DNA from: Clostridia bacterium
GTDB taxonomy: Bacteria > Bacillota > Clostridia > Christensenellales > Borkfalkiaceae
Length of the DNA: 23,337 nt
Reading direction: 5' to 3'
Assembly: GCA_017505675.1 (NCBI GenBank)
Contig: JAFVOV010000025.1
Location: 1 to 23,337, forward strand
The notes beneath the pieces are model-generated. The model was not told where the DNA came from and ran no database searches. It was given only the letters and a program-made list of their open reading frames with translations. Shown in pieces: positions 23,111 to 23,337 of this stretch; positions within the stretch are counted from its first letter, which is position 1; each line of letters begins with the position of its first letter. Position numbers and translations under genes: made by a program.

Positions 23111-23337
23111 AAAAAAATCCCCACGGAGCGAACCTTTTTCGCCTTTAATATCCATACCTGCAAGTTTTTTATCTTGTAAAATCCTTGCCCGTTGAACGGA
23201 TGCGTTACCGTACTTTGCCCTTATGCTGTCAACAGCGGTGTCTAGCCTATCTTTTTTATTTTCTTTTTCAGCGTCGGTATCAAAAGAAAGTTGCTCCATA
23301 CCAAAAGTAAAATCAGACACGGATACACCCGCCCCAC
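23099..23337 (-). CDS. dinB: C-terminal end of a Y-family DNA polymerase (DinB-like), partial
   Basis: The frame is open from the window edge to the stop at 23099, about 79 codons. The reading GAGVSVSDFTFGMEQLSF fits the end of the little-finger domain, where Pol IV and UmuC-like proteins have '(L)(G)VxVS' followed by a beta-clamp binding motif; here the clamp motif would be QLSFD, slightly off the common QLxLF. The following helix, LDTAVDSIRAKYGNASVQRARIL, matches the usual C-terminal tail with alternating Lys/Arg. The catalytic palm and fingers lie outside the window, so activity cannot be judged. A GTG at 23320 is an internal codon, not the start. Assignment to DinB rather than another Y-family member is tentative. 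Confidence 0.7.
   Translation of the reverse strand, partial: GAGVSVSDFTFGMEQLSFDTDAEKENKKDRLDTAVDSIRAKYGNASVQRARILQDKKLAGMDIKGEKGSLRGDFFQDK

Overview
The window looks like chromosomal DNA from an anaerobic, endospore-forming member of the Bacillota (Clostridia-like). The sequence is AT-rich, most genes have AGGAG-type ribosome binding sites, and there is a complete gerABC-type spore germination operon. The glycyl radical enzyme with its radical-SAM activase points to anaerobic life. No rRNA, tRNA, CRISPR array, transposase or phage gene is visible, and no stretch without a gene exceeds 300 bases.

Layout from left to right. (a) 1-3219: a possible divergent gene start at the left edge, then a two-gene operon on the + strand with its own promoter and terminator. 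It encodes a short, unassigned glycyl radical enzyme (Cys334/Glu336, Gly665) and its three-cluster activase. (b) 3232-7009: gerA-gerB-gerC germination receptor genes on the + strand. The first gene lacks a Shine-Dalgarno site and may be leaderless, with a sigma-G-like promoter right at its start. (c) 7003-14939, - strand: a 2-oxoacid/acetoin dehydrogenase operon, read as zinc-type dehydrogenase (SorE-like), E2 with two lipoyl domains, E3, a fused E1 alpha-beta, and a lipoate-protein ligase. Lipoate salvage by the last gene would feed the two lipoyl lysines of E2. (d) 15120-15896, + strand: a DeoR-family regulator divergent from that operon, with a pair of perfect 11-bp repeats between its promoter and its start codon.

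(e) 15937-20398, - strand: a MarR-led operon (MarR, DegV/FakB-like, GNAT-fold acyltransferase, GtrA-like membrane protein, PlsC-like acyltransferase, and possibly an SDR reductase after a hairpin), driven by a near-consensus promoter. (f) 20524-22994, - strand: a FakA/YloV-type fatty acid kinase gene followed by a second PlsC-like acyltransferase. (g) 23099-23337: the C-terminal end of a Y-family DNA polymerase gene that runs off the window.

Blocks (e) and (f) together suggest a fatty acid uptake, activation and acyl-transfer module: FakA and a DegV protein would make acyl-phosphate, and the PlsC-like and GNAT proteins are candidate users of acyl groups. The least explained items are the substrate of the glycyl radical enzyme, the true substrate of the dehydrogenase complex, the two PlsC-like proteins that lack the usual catalytic Asp, and the GerC-like protein without a lipobox cysteine. 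All assignments rest on reading the sequence; no database search was possible.
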